From: Taeniopygia guttata
Taxonomy: Eukaryota; Chordata; Aves; Passeriformes; Estrildidae
Length of the DNA stretch: 64,000 nucleotides
Assembly: GCF_048771995.1 (NCBI RefSeq)
Contig: NC_133043.1
Coordinates: 10,868,501-10,932,500, forward strand
Direction of reading: 5' to 3'
Shown: in pieces, positions 36,401 to 49,700 of the stretch
How positions within the stretch are numbered: the first letter of the stretch is position 1
How the letters are laid out: the number at the start of each line of letters is the position of its first letter
Notes under the pieces: model-generated
The model's input: the letters and a program-made list of their open reading frames with translations, nothing else
What the model was told of the DNA's origin: nothing
The model's database searches: none
Translations under genes and position numbers: made by a program

Positions 36401-39400
36401 GGCACATCCAGCTGTCAGCAGTTCCAGAAGAGGGGTGGCTCATACCCAGCACCACATTTTTGAGGAAGCATTTTAGATTTTGGAGAATTGTAGGTTGGAA
36501 GGATGTTGAGCAGGAGTGGCACCAGACCAGAGCTGGCAGTAGGGGCTGTCTAAAAGCATCTCCTGGTACTGAAGCTCTCTGCCATGAGTAATGCAGACTT
36601 CCTGTAGGTTCACATCTGCATCAGAGGAGTAAATAATATCTCTGGCACAACCCATGTGTGAGCAATACAGGCTTGAGGAATCTCCCACTTCTCAAAGCAA
36701 ATGTAGAACTGAAGTTTTTCCACAAGTATCTTCCTGGTGTGCAGGTAAAGTCACAGATCACAGGGTCCTTTATTTAGGATAACTTATCTTTTTTTTTTTT
36801 TTTCTTTTCAGGAGAGACTCTTCTTCGTCTCTAAGAAATGTTTTTATTAGTGTTACTGAAATTATCTTGTGTTTTCAGAACACAGACAATGTGAACTTTT
36901 ATAACATCTTGACTAAGGAGGTTCCAGAAGTGAAATCAGATGAACAAGAAAATCTCCATCTCAGTAAGTTGTATTTAAATACTCGAACTTCTGAGGCCCT
37001 GTGTTTCCATTCACATACCTTCAACTTTGACAGTGGAAAGAGTCTCAATGTGGCACATCTTTAAAATGGATGTTGATATTCTCCTGAGCAGAACTTGTTT
37101 GCTGTTGCATAAGTAGAGACAGATAGGAATGTGGAACAACCCTATAGTTGACACCTCCACCTCTACATCCTGCACAAATTACAGCAAGGAAGCATTCAGT
37201 ATAATTGCAACATCATTTCATGACCTTTTAAGTTACTTCCTCTTACTGTCTTTCATTTCTGTCTTTAAGACAGGACACCAAAGTGTCTCATCAGTAGAAA
37301 CAGCCTGATTAAATTCTTGCTCCGTGATTTTTGTGCATCAATGTGAAAAACACATGTGTAGATCTTCTTTCAAGCTCTTTTTCTGTTGGCTTCATAAGGC
37401 AAGGTGAAATTAACTCCTGAAAGTAAAACATTGCAGTTCAAAAATAACTGCTCTGTTGAGAAGAGCCATGGGGTTGAAGCAGGAGCTGATGCCCAGAAAA
37501 AGTGTAGTGCTAGTTAAAAGTAGGAATGGAGGTATTCTTCCTGTATCATCCTGCCCTAAATAAGGGTTGATTTCAGTGGTTTACAGTAAAAGTAAGTAAA
37601 TCTATCTCTGGTGTTGCATCTTCATTAGAAAACGGTTTGTTTGCCATAGATGACACTAAAGATTGTTATCTGTGCAGGATGGAGTCTTAAGCGTGCCACT
37701 GATCAAAGCCTGTTCGATGTTTTCCAGTGCGGCTTTACCAGCGCCACGTCAGAAAAATGCATCAGAGCAGCCTCGATGAGCTGATGAATGGGCCCATCAG
37801 AAAGAAGCTGATGATCATTCCTGACTGTGTGAAGTGGGGAGGTACTTTCCTGTCTGTTAGTGTGCACCTGATGAGTTCATTACCACTGTTTACAGTATTG
37901 CATCCAGTAGGAGAATACTCTGACAGCTGGGCATGTTCAATTGTCATTGTCCATGGGGCAAAGGAGGGGATTTGTTCTCAGAAATGATGTCGTGGGGCAG
38001 GTCTGTGGGAGCAAGTGTGGTTCTGGTTCTGCTGCTTGTATCTATCTTTAGCCAAGTAACTAAAACTAGAGGGGAGAGGGGAAGATCCTCTGTATTTCAG
38101 GAACTGATTTCTGTCTTTCATGCAGTCTGGCTGAAATTCCTGTCAGTTTTTCTGTGCCAGAAGTCTGGTGTCATGTAATGATGCATCTTACAGAGGAGGG
38201 GGTGTAAAACAGGCTTACACGACTGATGTCAGCACTTTGTGTGTAAATAGGAGCCAGAAACTACAGCATTGTCTATGAGCTCCAGTGGGAGCACAGCTGC
38301 TGTCTGGTTCTCCTGTTCCTCAGACTGATAAATCACTGCCACTTTTGGCTAGGACTGCTTTTTGTGGGCCTGTGAACTCCATTTTAAAGCCTTTAGCCCA
38401 TGCTTCTGTCCCAGCTTGGGGATGATATCCTTCATCACTTAAAATTTGTCTTTCTGGTTCCAACCAGGTCAGTCCAGACAGGTCTTTGAGAACATGGCTG
38501 AGGACTTCATGAAACCTGTCATCGATATTGTTGATCAGCTTTTGGCAGCCAATATCAGTGTTACAGTCTATAATGGGCAGCTGGACCTCATTGTTGACAC
38601 CATGGGTGAGGAACTTCTTGACTGGGGGTGGAAACAGAACATATGATGAGTAGAATGTGGAGCTGTCAGTATATTGGTACCCAGATTTCTCCAATCTTGT
38701 GTGCAAACCTCTTACCTAACTAGCAGTGCTTAAATACTACAGTCATAAGTGAGCAGCACTTACAATGTTTTGCTTATATCCCTCTGCGAGAGGCAAATCC
38801 TTTACCTCCATTATACTGTTGAGAAATGGATCTGCAACATCAGTAATTGCTTGTTTCAGTGAAGCTAATAATTCACTTAATCCTCCTGGATAGGCACATA
38901 GATGTGTATGTGCTCATTCATAGGCAAAGAATGCTGGTAATTAATAAGGGAGGGTGCAGTAGAAGAGTGATCACACCTGCTTTTAGTGTAGGCTCCTGCA
39001 CACCTTGGGCTTTGTTTGCTGCTTGCAAGATGCTGGTTTGATTCAGGGGCAGTTTGGGAGCCAGGCAAAGTGCTGCTGAAATGCCTCACAAGGCTGCTGT
39101 GCTCCCTTCTGCTGGTCTTTTCTCACTGAGTTAAAGACTCTGCAGTCACAGACTCCACAAGCACCTTCCTGTGTTGTGAAAGGCTTTATTCCTTGTATGT
39201 CTCTGTCCACTTAGATATTCAGATGCCCTTCATTAACAACACAGCAATAAATAAGTCCAGGAAGCATGGTATTTAGGCTGTCAAAACATATTAGGTGTTA
39301 GTGATGCTCCAGTTTATCACATTTTTGTCTAAAATTGAGCTGTAGTTAACACATAAAGTCTTCCAGCAGTTCACAGGTAGGTTAAGGCTTTGTCCCCCCT

Positions 39401-40332
39401 TGAAGTCCTAGAATTGATCTTGTTGCTGTCTTGACCTCCACGTTCTCTAGCAGCACCTGGAAACAGAAATTTTTTTCAGTCTCCTCTCAATGAGTGTCCA
39501 ACAAACAGAGAAACTGGTCTGTACAGTTTCAGTGCCTCTTCTGAAACAGTGCCTCTTCTCATTTCCAGGAGGGGGACTTGGTATGGTTGGTCCTTCTGCA
39601 TGGCAGGACAGTCAAGGTGTTTGAGGTGCAAAGTGAAATATGTTGGAATTTCTAGGGCTGCAGAGCCTCCAAGAAGCACATGTTCAATTTGTACAATCCT
39701 AAATCCATTTCACACACACTTTCACTGTTTACTTATTCCCTTCTCCCCTCCATTGGTTTGTTTCAGTTTGTCCTGAATTTTCCTAGGCATAACAAAATTG
39801 TTTTTAGGATCTGAGCACAGACTCTGTGCTAGCTCTGCTGTACTGGTATCCAGTACAGGGGGCATCCAGCTGAACTGGACTCCCAAGCTGCTGTGGAACC
39901 AAATATCAGTAATTTCCAAGTAATGGTAATCAGTGCTTGGAAATCAATTACCAATACTTTCCAAGTATTGGTAATCAATGCTATCTCTTATTTCCAACAG
40001 GCCAGGAGGCATGGATCCGGAAACTGAAGTGGCCTGATTTGGAGCAGTTCAGCAAGAAAAGGTGGAAAGCACTGTATGTATCTCCAGAATCTACTGAGAC
40101 AGCTGCTTTCCACAAGGCCTATGAGAACTTTGCTTTCTTCTGGATTCTCAAGGCTGGGCACATGGTAAATAATAAAGTCCTTGGGGTGGAATCAGCAAGA
40201 ATGTGTGTGTAGCTGCTGTCTGCTTCCTTATAGCAGCTGCTTATCCTTTGCTTTTCTCTCTGCTAGGTACCAGCTGACCAAGGAGAGATGGCACTCAAAA
40301 TGCTCAGGATGGTGACTCAGCAGCAGCACTAG
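30424..40332 (+). CDS. SCPEP1: SCPEP1, retinoid-inducible serine carboxypeptidase (S10 family), complete, 13 exons, 441 aa
   Basis: SCPEP1 is a lysosomal/secretory serine carboxypeptidase-like protein. Coding exons: 30424-30475, 31399-31544, 32418-32507, 33212-33367, 33805-33879, 34084-34156, 35075-35112, 35296-35424, 36879-36963, 37728-37841, 38468-38605, 40001-40164 and 40267-40332. All sites are GT/AG and phases sum to 442 codons; human has 452 aa. A signal peptide (LSVLLLAAG) opens the protein. The catalytic triad is present: Ser158 in FSESYGGKM, Asp359 in [10 protein letters not shown] and His419 in LKAGHMVP. The oxyanion-type motif reads [19 protein letters not shown]. Other landmarks are [24 protein letters not shown] and MNGPIRKKL. 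Divergent from COIL, as in human. A candidate AATAAA lies at 41396-41401. I am confident of the orthology. Confidence 0.96.
30933..31064 (+). mobile_element. SINE with tRNA-Ile head and CR1 tail (TguSINE1-like), in SCPEP1 intron 1
   Basis: The head matches tRNA-Ile over AGTTCAGTTG, CCAATAAC and the near-perfect B box GGGTTCGACCCCC followed by GGGCCC. It then passes into GTTGGACTCA and a CR1-like tail TTTCAGCTCAGAATAGTCTG. This copy is better preserved than the one at 11044-11184. A standalone tRNA gene is excluded because the acceptor stem does not pair and a CR1 tail is attached. Confidence 0.8.
39912..39975 (+). repeat. Nested perfect inverted repeats just before SCPEP1 exon 12
   Basis: ATTACCAATACTT (39947-39959) and its exact reverse complement (39963-39975) are separated by 3 bases, giving a 13-bp hairpin that ends 25 bases before the exon 12 acceptor at 40001. 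Upstream, ATTTCCAAG (39912-39920) pairs with CTTGGAAAT (39936-39944). A near-direct repeat, TTTCCAAGTAATGGTAATCA versus TTTCCAAGTATTGGTAATCA, suggests the structure arose by local duplication. Confidence 0.75.
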
Positions 40333-42471
40333 GGGAGGGGAAATCATCTGGTCTGGTCTGGAGTGTGATTCTGGATCCTAAGCCAAAGGAGGCACAGTGG
40401 CTGTTTCAACACACAGCCTCCCTCATCTTGCTGATACTGTGCACAAGTGCTTGTGGAAAGGCATTTTTTTCCTTGAATGAGTTACTGCTTTTGAATTTTT
40501 AAGCTGTGATTTGCTGCCTTAACACTGTTCATAAATGACTCTTCCAGAGGGAAGGCCCCTGTCATAAAGAACAAGCCCTGAACCTTTGCCTTGGAAGGAT
40601 TTTGTGCTCTTTCCCTTCCCTGAATGCTCCCTTGTCTGTCTGCACACCAAGAGTAAAACTGATTTGACTTGATTTGCTTTGTGTTCCTCTGGGAGAGCAG
40701 ACCTGCTTCATGAGGCTGTGGAATGTTCCTTCCTGTGTCCTCAGGCTTGAGTCACCCGGCTGGATTATAAACTGAAGACATGGAAATGCCAGGACAGAGG
40801 ACCTGCCCTAGAGGAATCACAGTTCATTTCATCTTGCTGAGGTGCCTGAATTAGGATCCAGGATTCTTCAGACTTCCTCTGCTGTGGAAGAGAGAAAAAC
40901 ATCCCACAGAGGAGGATTTGTCCCTTTTCATCTGACCATTTGTTTCCATTTTTCTTAATGCCCACTACTGAAACTTTGCCTTTATCCTCAACACCTAAAG
41001 CACATCCAGCAGGAATTCCTGCTTTTCTGTATCCTGAAGCAGAAGGCCTGTTAATACCCTCTTGTACCAAAGAGTCCCAACAGACAGAAGCCTCTTAAAA
41101 CCTTCTGGGTTTAGCCAGAAGGAAAGGAGCATTATTTGAGCAATAATAGCATAATTCTGAAAGACAATAGGAGTGTTTAAAAGAAGGATATACACAATCT
41201 TGATCTGTGTCTTTTAGAGATTTTTTTTAAGTCTTGCAGAGACCTATTATTTTGAAACATTTTTTTTTTATAATACATAATCAAGAAGAGACTTGGTCAG
41301 ACATCATTTGACTTTTGCTATGGAGCATGAACTAGTTGTTTTTTATTGGTGTCTGATAGGAGGCGCAACAGCTGCTTCCAGCTGTCAGAATCCTAAATAA
41401 ATAGCAACCTCTCACTTACTCCAGCCACTGGAACTGTCATGAAATACCTGATAGCACTGTCTTAGCAAGAGCTAAGGCACTGTCCTGGCTGAGGGCAAAT
41501 TTGGGAGGAAACTCCAAAAGGGTCCCTCTAGAAAGCAGAATCAAGTCCTTCCCTCTACTGGTTCAGGAAAAGATTTCCTTGAAGAAAAGCGGAAAAAAAC
41601 TTTGTTTAACAAGCAAAGTATTCACAAGCATAAAAAAATAATAGTATTAAACAATAAAACCTCTTGCTGTTCTGAAAAGATGGCAAATTCAGAAAGTCCT
41701 TGTGGGGTGTAGCTCAGCTCGCTCAGTCTCTTACCAGTCCCTCCTGTGCTGGAAAATGCCACATCCCAGGCACCAGTGGGCCACAGGTGTAAGCTCCCAG
41801 TGTTTTCTGGGGTTTCAGTCCAGAGCAGGTTTGAACAGTTCCAAGGGAAAAAAAAAAAACACCACAGTCCAGGGAACTTCACTGCCTCAGCTAGCTGAAA
41901 AAATTAACTAAAAAGCAAAGGAGAGCTCTCTCCCATCTGTGCTGCAGACAACACAGTTCAGGAGAGGAAAATGCTGAAGCTCTCTGTCTCTATGTTTTGA
42001 AAATAATTGCCTCCGTTTCGCTTCTTCTCCCCTGCTTTACTCTCAGATCTAGTTTTAAAGGTGCACAACTTATTTCTGGACTGAATAGACAAATGGGGAT
42101 ACAATTCAGCATCATAAAGTAACCCCAGGACAGGCACAGTGCTGTGTGAACACACATGCAATCACCCAGCAGCTGCCCTACTGGCACCTAATAATTGCTT
42201 TCCTTTTTCATGTTCCTTTCTTGCATTCTTGAGAACTTTAGCAATTCAAATCTAGGTTTGTTTTTTTAAACACCTTTTTCAATAAATAGGTCTAATTCAT
42301 CTCTCTTCAGCATCACACTGATTTCACTGCTTGCAAATGGCATATTTGCTGTTTTGGCTTTTAGTTGAACAAGAGGAGGTTACTACCAGTGTGTAAATTT
42401 GCATATCTGAATTCTTTGAATATTTTAAAATAATTTGTCTAGCAAATCAGTATGGTTTTGCCTGGGTAATG
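40333..42471. other. SCPEP1 3' UTR and intergenic sequence
   Basis: The first kilobase is probably the SCPEP1 3' UTR; the first clear AATAAA on the plus strand is at 41396-41401. Nothing else recognisable lies here apart from short T-rich and A-rich runs. Confidence 0.45.
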
Positions 42472-43009
42472 TGCTGGTTTGGGCTGGTATAGAGTTAATT
42501 TTCTTCCTAGTAGAAAGTATGGGCTATGTTTTGGATTTGTGTTGGAGATTGTTGATAACACAGGGTTGTTCTAGTTGTGGCTGAGCAGTTCTGACAAGGC
42601 CTTTTCTGCCCTCATCAGACCCTACCAGTGAGGGGCCTTTGGGGAGCACAAGGAGTTAGAGGGGACACAGCCAGGACAGCTGACCCTGACTGGCCCAAGG
42701 GATGTCCCAGGCCAGGTGGTGTCATGCTCACCTGGGGGGACACTGGGGGTGATGCTGTTTGTCTTCCCAAGTAACTGCTGCATGTGATGGAGCCCTGCTT
42801 CCTCGGAGACAGCTGCACACCTGCCTGCCCATGGGAAGTGGTGAATGGATTCCTTGTTTTGATTTGCTTGTTGCCTATTAAACTGTCCTTACTTCAGCAC
42901 ATGGATTTTCTCACTTTTACCCCTCAGTCTCTCCCCCATCTGTCTCGGGGGGGACAGTAAGTGGGCAGCTCTGTGGTGTTTGTTTGCAGGCTGGGGTTAG
43001 ACCATGACA
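42472..43009 (+). mobile_element. Solo LTR of an avian class III (ERVL-like) endogenous retrovirus
   Basis: The element starts TGCTGGTTTGGGCTGG and ends GGGTTAGACCATGACA, so it has TG...CA ends and a length of 538 bp. It shows the familiar bird LTR wording GTATAGAGTTAATTTTCTTC near the start and a CTCACTTTTACCCCTCAGTC tail region. No internal retroviral sequence adjoins either side, so it is a solo LTR, left by recombination between the two LTRs of one insertion. I could not see a convincing target-site duplication. It looks like a whole, moderately aged LTR; the exact family name needs a repeat library. Confidence 0.75.
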
Positions 43010-46000
43010 GCTGTTTGAGTAGGCTGGTCCTCAGTCCTGTTATATACAACATTCTGCATTAATCCTAAGTTAATACTATAGGGCTTGAGAGAGGCAAATA
43101 ATTGAAAAGGTGGTCTCTCCAGAAAGCAGCATTTAGTGTTGTTCTCACCCCTCTTTATCAAATGGGACATTGGTTCAATTGCCATGGGCTGGTGCTCAGT
43201 CACAGGCTTGAGGCATCTGTTCCTTTTCCTGCTTTGTTTTAGCTTCAGCAGTTTTTTTCTGTTGGCAGACACAGCTTGGGAGGAAAAAAGATGGTGTCAA
43301 GAAGGCTGGTGGTAATGATTTGTTAGTTTTAGGGGCTATTCCAAATCTAAATGTGCTAGAATAAAACCACTTGCCTAGGGAACCAGGCTTTTAGCTAGGG
43401 TTCATTTCAATGCAAACAACAAAGCAGCAATCTGTTAGCCTCAAGGAAGATTAGTTTTATTCTAGTAAAGGCTTTGTCACTGGTGTGTCACAGCTCTAGA
43501 TCACGACAAAGGTAAGTCACCTGTCCAGCAGATGCTGTAAGAAATCAGTTGCTTTGAAAGGAGTTCAGGTCCTGCTGTGTTTGTCCACTTTGATTTCATG
43601 CACTGCCTTTTTCAGACAAGGGCAGTCACTTGGCAAATCCATTAGAGTGATTCATTCTAAATATTAGTAAGATGTTTTACAGATGCTGGATCACTCAGAA
43701 GAAAACAGCCCAGTGTTTTTCATCCTCTGCAGCTGCAGGCTCTGATTGCATGGGTAGCCTGACAGCCACTGACTTATTTTGCTTACCATCAGTTTAAGCT
43801 AATTTTCACAAAAACTGCTTCAGCATGAATAGTTTTGGCTTTCTATAACAATCTACCTTCTCCAAGCCAGAGAAAGAAACATAGAAGTTTCTTTAAAAGC
43901 CACAACAAAAGAAGAATGTCTTGTGTACTGAGGCAAGATGGAAATCTTGGAGCACTTCTTCATTGTCATGTTGTGTCTATTATCCTGTAAAAATTCTATG
44001 GCAGCACAATTTTTATGTGTCACTTCTGAACTCTAAGACATATTCATGATTTTCCAGAAGGGATTCAGGAATGGAGTAGCAATTTATCTGGCCCAAAGGT
44101 GATGCAGAAACAGTAAGAACTTCAACACAGCAGAGTTCACCCTCAAGAAGTTTCTCCAAACCTGTTTTTAGCCTTAGCTATAGGATAGATTTGATAGTTA
44201 AGGAGAAGTTACAGGTTTTGTGGAGGAACAAATAAATCATTTGGTCTTTCCTTGGGGAGGATTTTTTCCCCACCACCCTTTGTGGTAGGTGATGAGTTAG
44301 GAGAGAACTGTGTTGGCAGGAGAAGAGGTGTGTTAGCATGAATGGCCTAATGCAGCAGTTTTCAATCAGTCACCTAAAACATCACCAAGGAAAGCAAAGC
44401 ATCCTTTCATATATTGACCATTACTCTTCACTGTGTTTAAGTAATTCAGTGGCAAGCACCAGCAGAATTGATTATTGAATTAACTACAGCAATGGTCTAC
44501 ACCAGTTGGGAATACTGCTAAGCCATGTCCCACCCATAGGGGACTTCAGAACTTCCAGCATTGGTCTGAAATGCTCCTAAAGTAGTAATCTTCAGGACAT
44601 GCCTTTTTTTATTCCCTCCTAACCTACTTGAGGTTGGAAAATAAGGCACTATAAGGGCACAGCAGTGTGCCTCAGAAGACCAAAAACATGCAGATTCCAG
44701 CTAATGTGTCAGCTCTGCTGTCCAGTATTTCCACTGCATTATTGCACAATTCTAGATGCAAAGTACATTTGTGGTAAGGCAAGATTTAGGATGTAGGACT
44801 TGTCCAAATTTCATTTGGATGTCATGTAGACAAACACAAGTACAGATTCACAGGGGGCTTGACAAAACAAGGCCAGAGTGACTGTACAGCAGAGAGGCAA
44901 ACATCACACTTTTACTGAAGCTGATTGAAATCCAAGAGCTAATTTCTCTTCTCCCCTAGTTTTTATCCCCCAGTTTCAACACCTACATTTATAGATAGAT
45001 ACTGTTCTGAATAGGGCTGTTTTTAAATGCTGTGAATCCTCTAAGAAGCAGCTGGAATAATTCCATCTGCAAGCTGTAGTGCCTAGACTTGACAATGCCT
45101 ACCACAGTCATTTTTGAAGGCAGCTATAAAGTCTGCTAGAACCAGCCTGGTTAAGCTGCTTTTCTCTTGCTTCTCTGGTCCTGAATGTCCTTTTTAGGGC
45201 TATTTCTCTACAAGCTGGTTGCAGTGTGCCTTTGAACCAGACTCTGCTCACCAGCATGAGCCCCACTTGGCCCATAGATGGTCACAGCAATAATGATGCT
45301 GCACCTACATTCTCCTGTATAAATACTTTTGTTCTGTCCTTTATCTCCCATTATCAGCCATCTTGGACTCATCTCCCTCAATCTGTTTGGAGACAGATTG
45401 AGGCAAAAAGTGATGACTGACATTAGCATCAGTATGGTATACCATGTTCTAATTTTGTTAATTCTCTCCCGTTTCTCCTTGCTGAATACAGCAATATCTG
45501 GGAATTAAATTCCTGTAGTCAGCTCTACTAAAAGCAGATGGAACAGATTTATTCAGATGTTGTGTAGTCCATCTTGGATAGGATAAAATATCTTGGATAG
45601 GATAAAATAAACAAAATCATAGAAACTTCATTTGAAGCAGTAAAAGATGACTTTCAACAGTTTATATGGTTGTATTATGGGTGAGTTAGGCTAAAAAATA
45701 CACTGGCTGGTGCATCCTCAGTCTGTTACAGCTGCTAGATTTTTTTCTAGATGATTCATTTATTTTTTAACAAATTGAGGGAAGGAAAGGAGATTTAAAA
45801 ATGTCTTCAGGAATCTGGGGCTTAGGTCTATTAATGTGATTTCCTTGTTGGAGCCAGAGAGGAATGCCTGTGTGTCACTTGACAGCCCTATTTGGGGTAG
45901 AAGTTGAAAACAGTTTGACTGCTGCTACTACACTGGGTCTGCTTTTCACAGAGTTGTCCTGGAGCTTTAAACATTTTATTGCTTTCAAGAGGTTGCCAGA

Positions 46001-49000
46001 TGCAATTTTGATGTTATAATCGAAGGGAAATCTAAGCCTGCCCAATTACTTGGAAGTGGTCAGAGGAAAGTGGGCAGGTGCTGTCCTTTCCCGGAGGCAG
46101 CAGGGAGGTTTCTGGGATGTAGCAAGAAGAAAGCCTTGGCCCCAGGGCATCTGGAGGACTGTGGGATGTGGAAGAGGGAGAAATGTGTCCATTCACCTGT
46201 TATTCTTCTTCCAGCCTCGGCAGGGGATGCCTTGGGCTGGTGATGCAGTGGAGTGACCGACCACTCGGTGGAGTAAGGAGACCTCGGAATGCCAGGGGAA
46301 CACGCTGGCCTTGGCATCTGCAGCCCTGGTGCTGGCTCTGAAAACACCTGGGAATATTCGTTTGATCCTATGAATTCCCAGTGGAATCAGCTTTATGGGA
46401 ATGGCCACAGAGGATTGTTTATTTTAGCTGTAACTTCGGGAGAACAGGTAGTTTGGTCTTTGTATGTGTGTTGTAAGAAGAAACAAATAAGGCATTAATG
46501 TGTTTGCATTTAGTGCAGTTGCTCTCTAGCTGGGCTCATCTGACAGAATTTTGCTCATGCCTAATTCATAATCTGATAAGAATGTTGTTGAAATCAGGGA
46601 AGACCATTCATACTGTGTAAAATTAATCCAGTAAAACTTTTACAAGGTTTACTGGATTAATTAACTGGTCCTATAGCATCAAGAACATTTCAGAGGAAGA
46701 TCCTTGCTTGTAGAAACATTTTTCCAAAATTTCTAAGTTTTGTTCTTGCTGTTTAACTTTTTATAAAAGAAAATTAGATTAGAGGAAAGGTAGTAAAAAA
46801 AAATCAAGTATCTTGCTTCTGTTCCAAACTTAATTAAGCTAGTCTGAAAAAACTCCATTGCCTCTTAAGTAATATTTTTGAGTTCTCAGGGGCATATTAT
46901 TTCTGCCTGTTACCTGATGTTTGTGACATTTAAAGAGAATGTCCAGTTGACCAAGTACATCTGTTACATAGTTAATCAGAGCAGTCAATGGGAAACAGGA
47001 TTTGATTCAAAATACCATAAGACTATGAGAAGCCAAATATTCAAGGAGGGCTATATTGTGTATAGCATAAAGAGAAATTGTACTGTGAAGCTGTTCTTAG
47101 GGGCTGGGCCTCTGGATGTGGGTGGAACACAACCAGAATTGCAGATAGGGCCATCAGCCCTGGGGAGTGCCCTCCTTTGACAGTGTTTCTGACACCAGAT
47201 TGCAATTTGCTATGTAAGTGGAACTGACATTGATGGAAAAGCAGATGATTGTAAAGAAATCCTGCAAATGACAGCCAGGGCCTGTGGTATGCAATGAAAT
47301 ATTTCCTCTTGAACTATTTGTTCATGCAAATATGGTAGCACCACCACTAGTCATATTTCAAGTTCTAGAAGGAAACTAGAGTGGCAGTATGTAAAATATT
47401 TATTTCACATAATTTATGAATCAAATGAAGAAGTTGCAAAGTACCTCTGATTAAATAAGTAGTTATATATACCAGTAAGGAAAAATAGCCCACTGGTGCG
47501 TGCCCTACCTAGAAGTGGAGAAGCAGGGATGAGCAAGGAGCAATGCCAGCTACACCATTGAAATAAAAAACAACTTCCTGGATTCAGCCCTAAAAACTTC
47601 ACCTTGGCAGAGCAGCTGCCCAGCAAGTGGGTGGAAAGTGTTTGGTTCACTGTCCTGATTTTAGTCCCCATAGGACACCCCCAGCTTTAAGCTCACAGAC
47701 CTTTACTGACAGCATCTCTCATCCCAATTCTCTCGTGTTCAGTGCTATCAAATCATCTCCCAGCTGTCAGATATTTGCTCCACATATTCAGCTGTCTGTA
47801 ATGACAGCTTCTACAACCTCTCCAGATCTCTTATCGGCTTCATTCCAGTGCTTGCTGGTACTCAGGCTGTCTGTGGCAGTTCTTGAACTTCAGCACTAAT
47901 TTCCCAAACCATAGTGTCTAAACTAAAATCTTCTTCCCCTGAATCTGCCCCTTCCAAGTTAGTGCAAGACTGACACAGATTTTAATGATGACAGTTTTGA
48001 TCTAAATCCATGTTGCCCCTTACTTGCATAGCTAGACCAAGTTACATCTTCCAGCAGAGGATAAAGGAGAGTCAGTGGAAATTAACTGGATTTCATGAAA
48101 CTGAGCTCAACCCCTCTGAGGGGTGAGAACTGTTCCTCTGGTCATGACAAGCAGGAATATTCCTTTTTTTTTTTTTTTTTTTTTTACCCTACTACAATAT
48201 TTATTGTGACTCCACTTCTCAGGCTGGGCCTGCACAGCTGCCCACCTGCACACAAAAAGGGGAGTCAGAGCAATCTCAGCAAAGACAATCTCAGCAAACG
48301 AGGTGGGGCAGTGACACAGATGTGCTCTGAGTCTTTGAAGAGGCTGAACTGACTTCAGAGCAGTCAGACTACTCCAAGGGCTACCAGCTCATAGATTTTT
48401 GAATAGGTGTCCCCCAGGGGTGTGCTGAGCTCAATCCCCATAGAACCTGAAGAGTTCAAGGGTCTCAAGATAAAAGCTAAACATCCCCACATCTCAAGAA
48501 TCCTGCTCTAACTAGACAGCTTCAGCAAAGATTGCAGATCAAATATTCTGCTTCCCTTTTTCCTTTCACATCTCCTCATATCTCTTCAGAAATTCTTTGC
48601 TTCCCAAGGTTCATATCTGATCTCCACCCTTTGATTTTTTTTTCCCCCCAGACTGGAAAGAGCGTTTAGTACATCAATGAGGGAAAGGAGAACTCTCCCA
48701 TTACTTTTTTGTAAGAAATAAAGGAAGATCAAAGTGGCAGAGGCTCTGGAATCAGCTCCTTATCTCTCTGAGGGTGGCTATGTGGGGAATTGTATTGCTG
48801 TCACTGTGTTGTTGATTGACAACTGATTTGCAAGCTCCAGGGCTGTCAAGCTAGCCTCTTTCCAAACCTTGAATTTGCACATAAAGGGGATGAGACTCGT
48901 GCTCAAAGAAATAAAACTTCCTGAGAACACATTGGTTTCTACAAAAGAGATAAATTTGAGCAGATTGCTCTAATCATGGAATTTTCAGGGTTGTTAAGGG

Positions 49001-49700
49001 CCATATGGACCTCTCCTACTGCAAGAAGCAAATGAATGGATACTGTCTCGATTCAAAACCTGCTTCACTTACATGGTCATTTTAGTTGGACAGCTTTATC
49101 AATCACCTACAGGATGTCACTCAGTGATTGATGGTCACCTGCACTCAGCACCTACAGCAGGAAAGGAGTGCTGGCAGAGGCACTGAGTGCCTGAGCCCGA
49201 CTCAGCCAGAGCTCCTTCCTCCCCAGGAGCTGGACTCGTCATGCCTGGTCTGAGGCACGCTGCAGAAACCAGAACCACCCCTGCTCTCCCCTCTGATAGC
49301 TCACAGCTGTGGGCTTCGAATGCAGCCTTGAGAGGAAGAAAAGGGGCCGAGCAGAGAGATCAAATTGAAACCCAGCCATGGAGCACAGCAGATGCAGGCG
49401 GCTCTAACGAGGAATCCTGCAAAGGCAGGGATCTCCTTTCGTTCCCGCTCGGTCTGATTAAAGCGGGGCCGGGCAGTATCAGCGCCCAGCCGAGCGGAGC
49501 CCCTTGCCAGGCTCTGCCCGCCCGCTCCTCCTGCTTCCCTTAACTGTGCCTTAACTCTCCACACGTGGCTTTTTCCCTCTAGCCTGGAACTCTTCAGACC
49601 AGGCTTTTTCTAAGAAAAACTACTGCAGTGTGACTCGTGTTTTATACGGTATGGAGAAGTGAAGGGGCTGCACCGGGTCCGTCCGCTGTCGCAGAGCCCG
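43010..49700. other. Intergenic between the solo LTR and the RAB11FIP4 CpG island
   Basis: About 6.7 kb without a recognisable gene. Open frames are short and unlike known proteins. It holds a perfect inverted repeat (46621-46662), a tandem 19-20-bp duplication (TCTTGGATAGGATAAAATA twice, 45572-45609) and a T run at about 48163-48185. In human, AKAP1 and MSI2 follow SCPEP1, but no exon of either was found here. Confidence 0.5.
46621..46662. repeat. Perfect 15-bp inverted repeat with 12-base loop
   Basis: AATTAATCCAGTAAA at 46621-46635 is matched exactly in reverse complement at 46648-46662. No target duplication or transposon terminal motif is evident. It may be a stem-loop, or the remains of a short palindromic element. 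Confidence 0.7.

Noticed and set aside
36476-36560. Possible degenerate CR1 tail in SCPEP1 intron 8
   Set aside because: Only TTGTAGGTTGGAAGGA resembles CR1; no neighbouring CR1 sequence supports it.
48966-49030. Possible CR1 3' end (AATCATGGAATTTTCAGGGT)
   Set aside because: Similarity to CR1 is limited to a few words and does not continue, so it is too weak to list.
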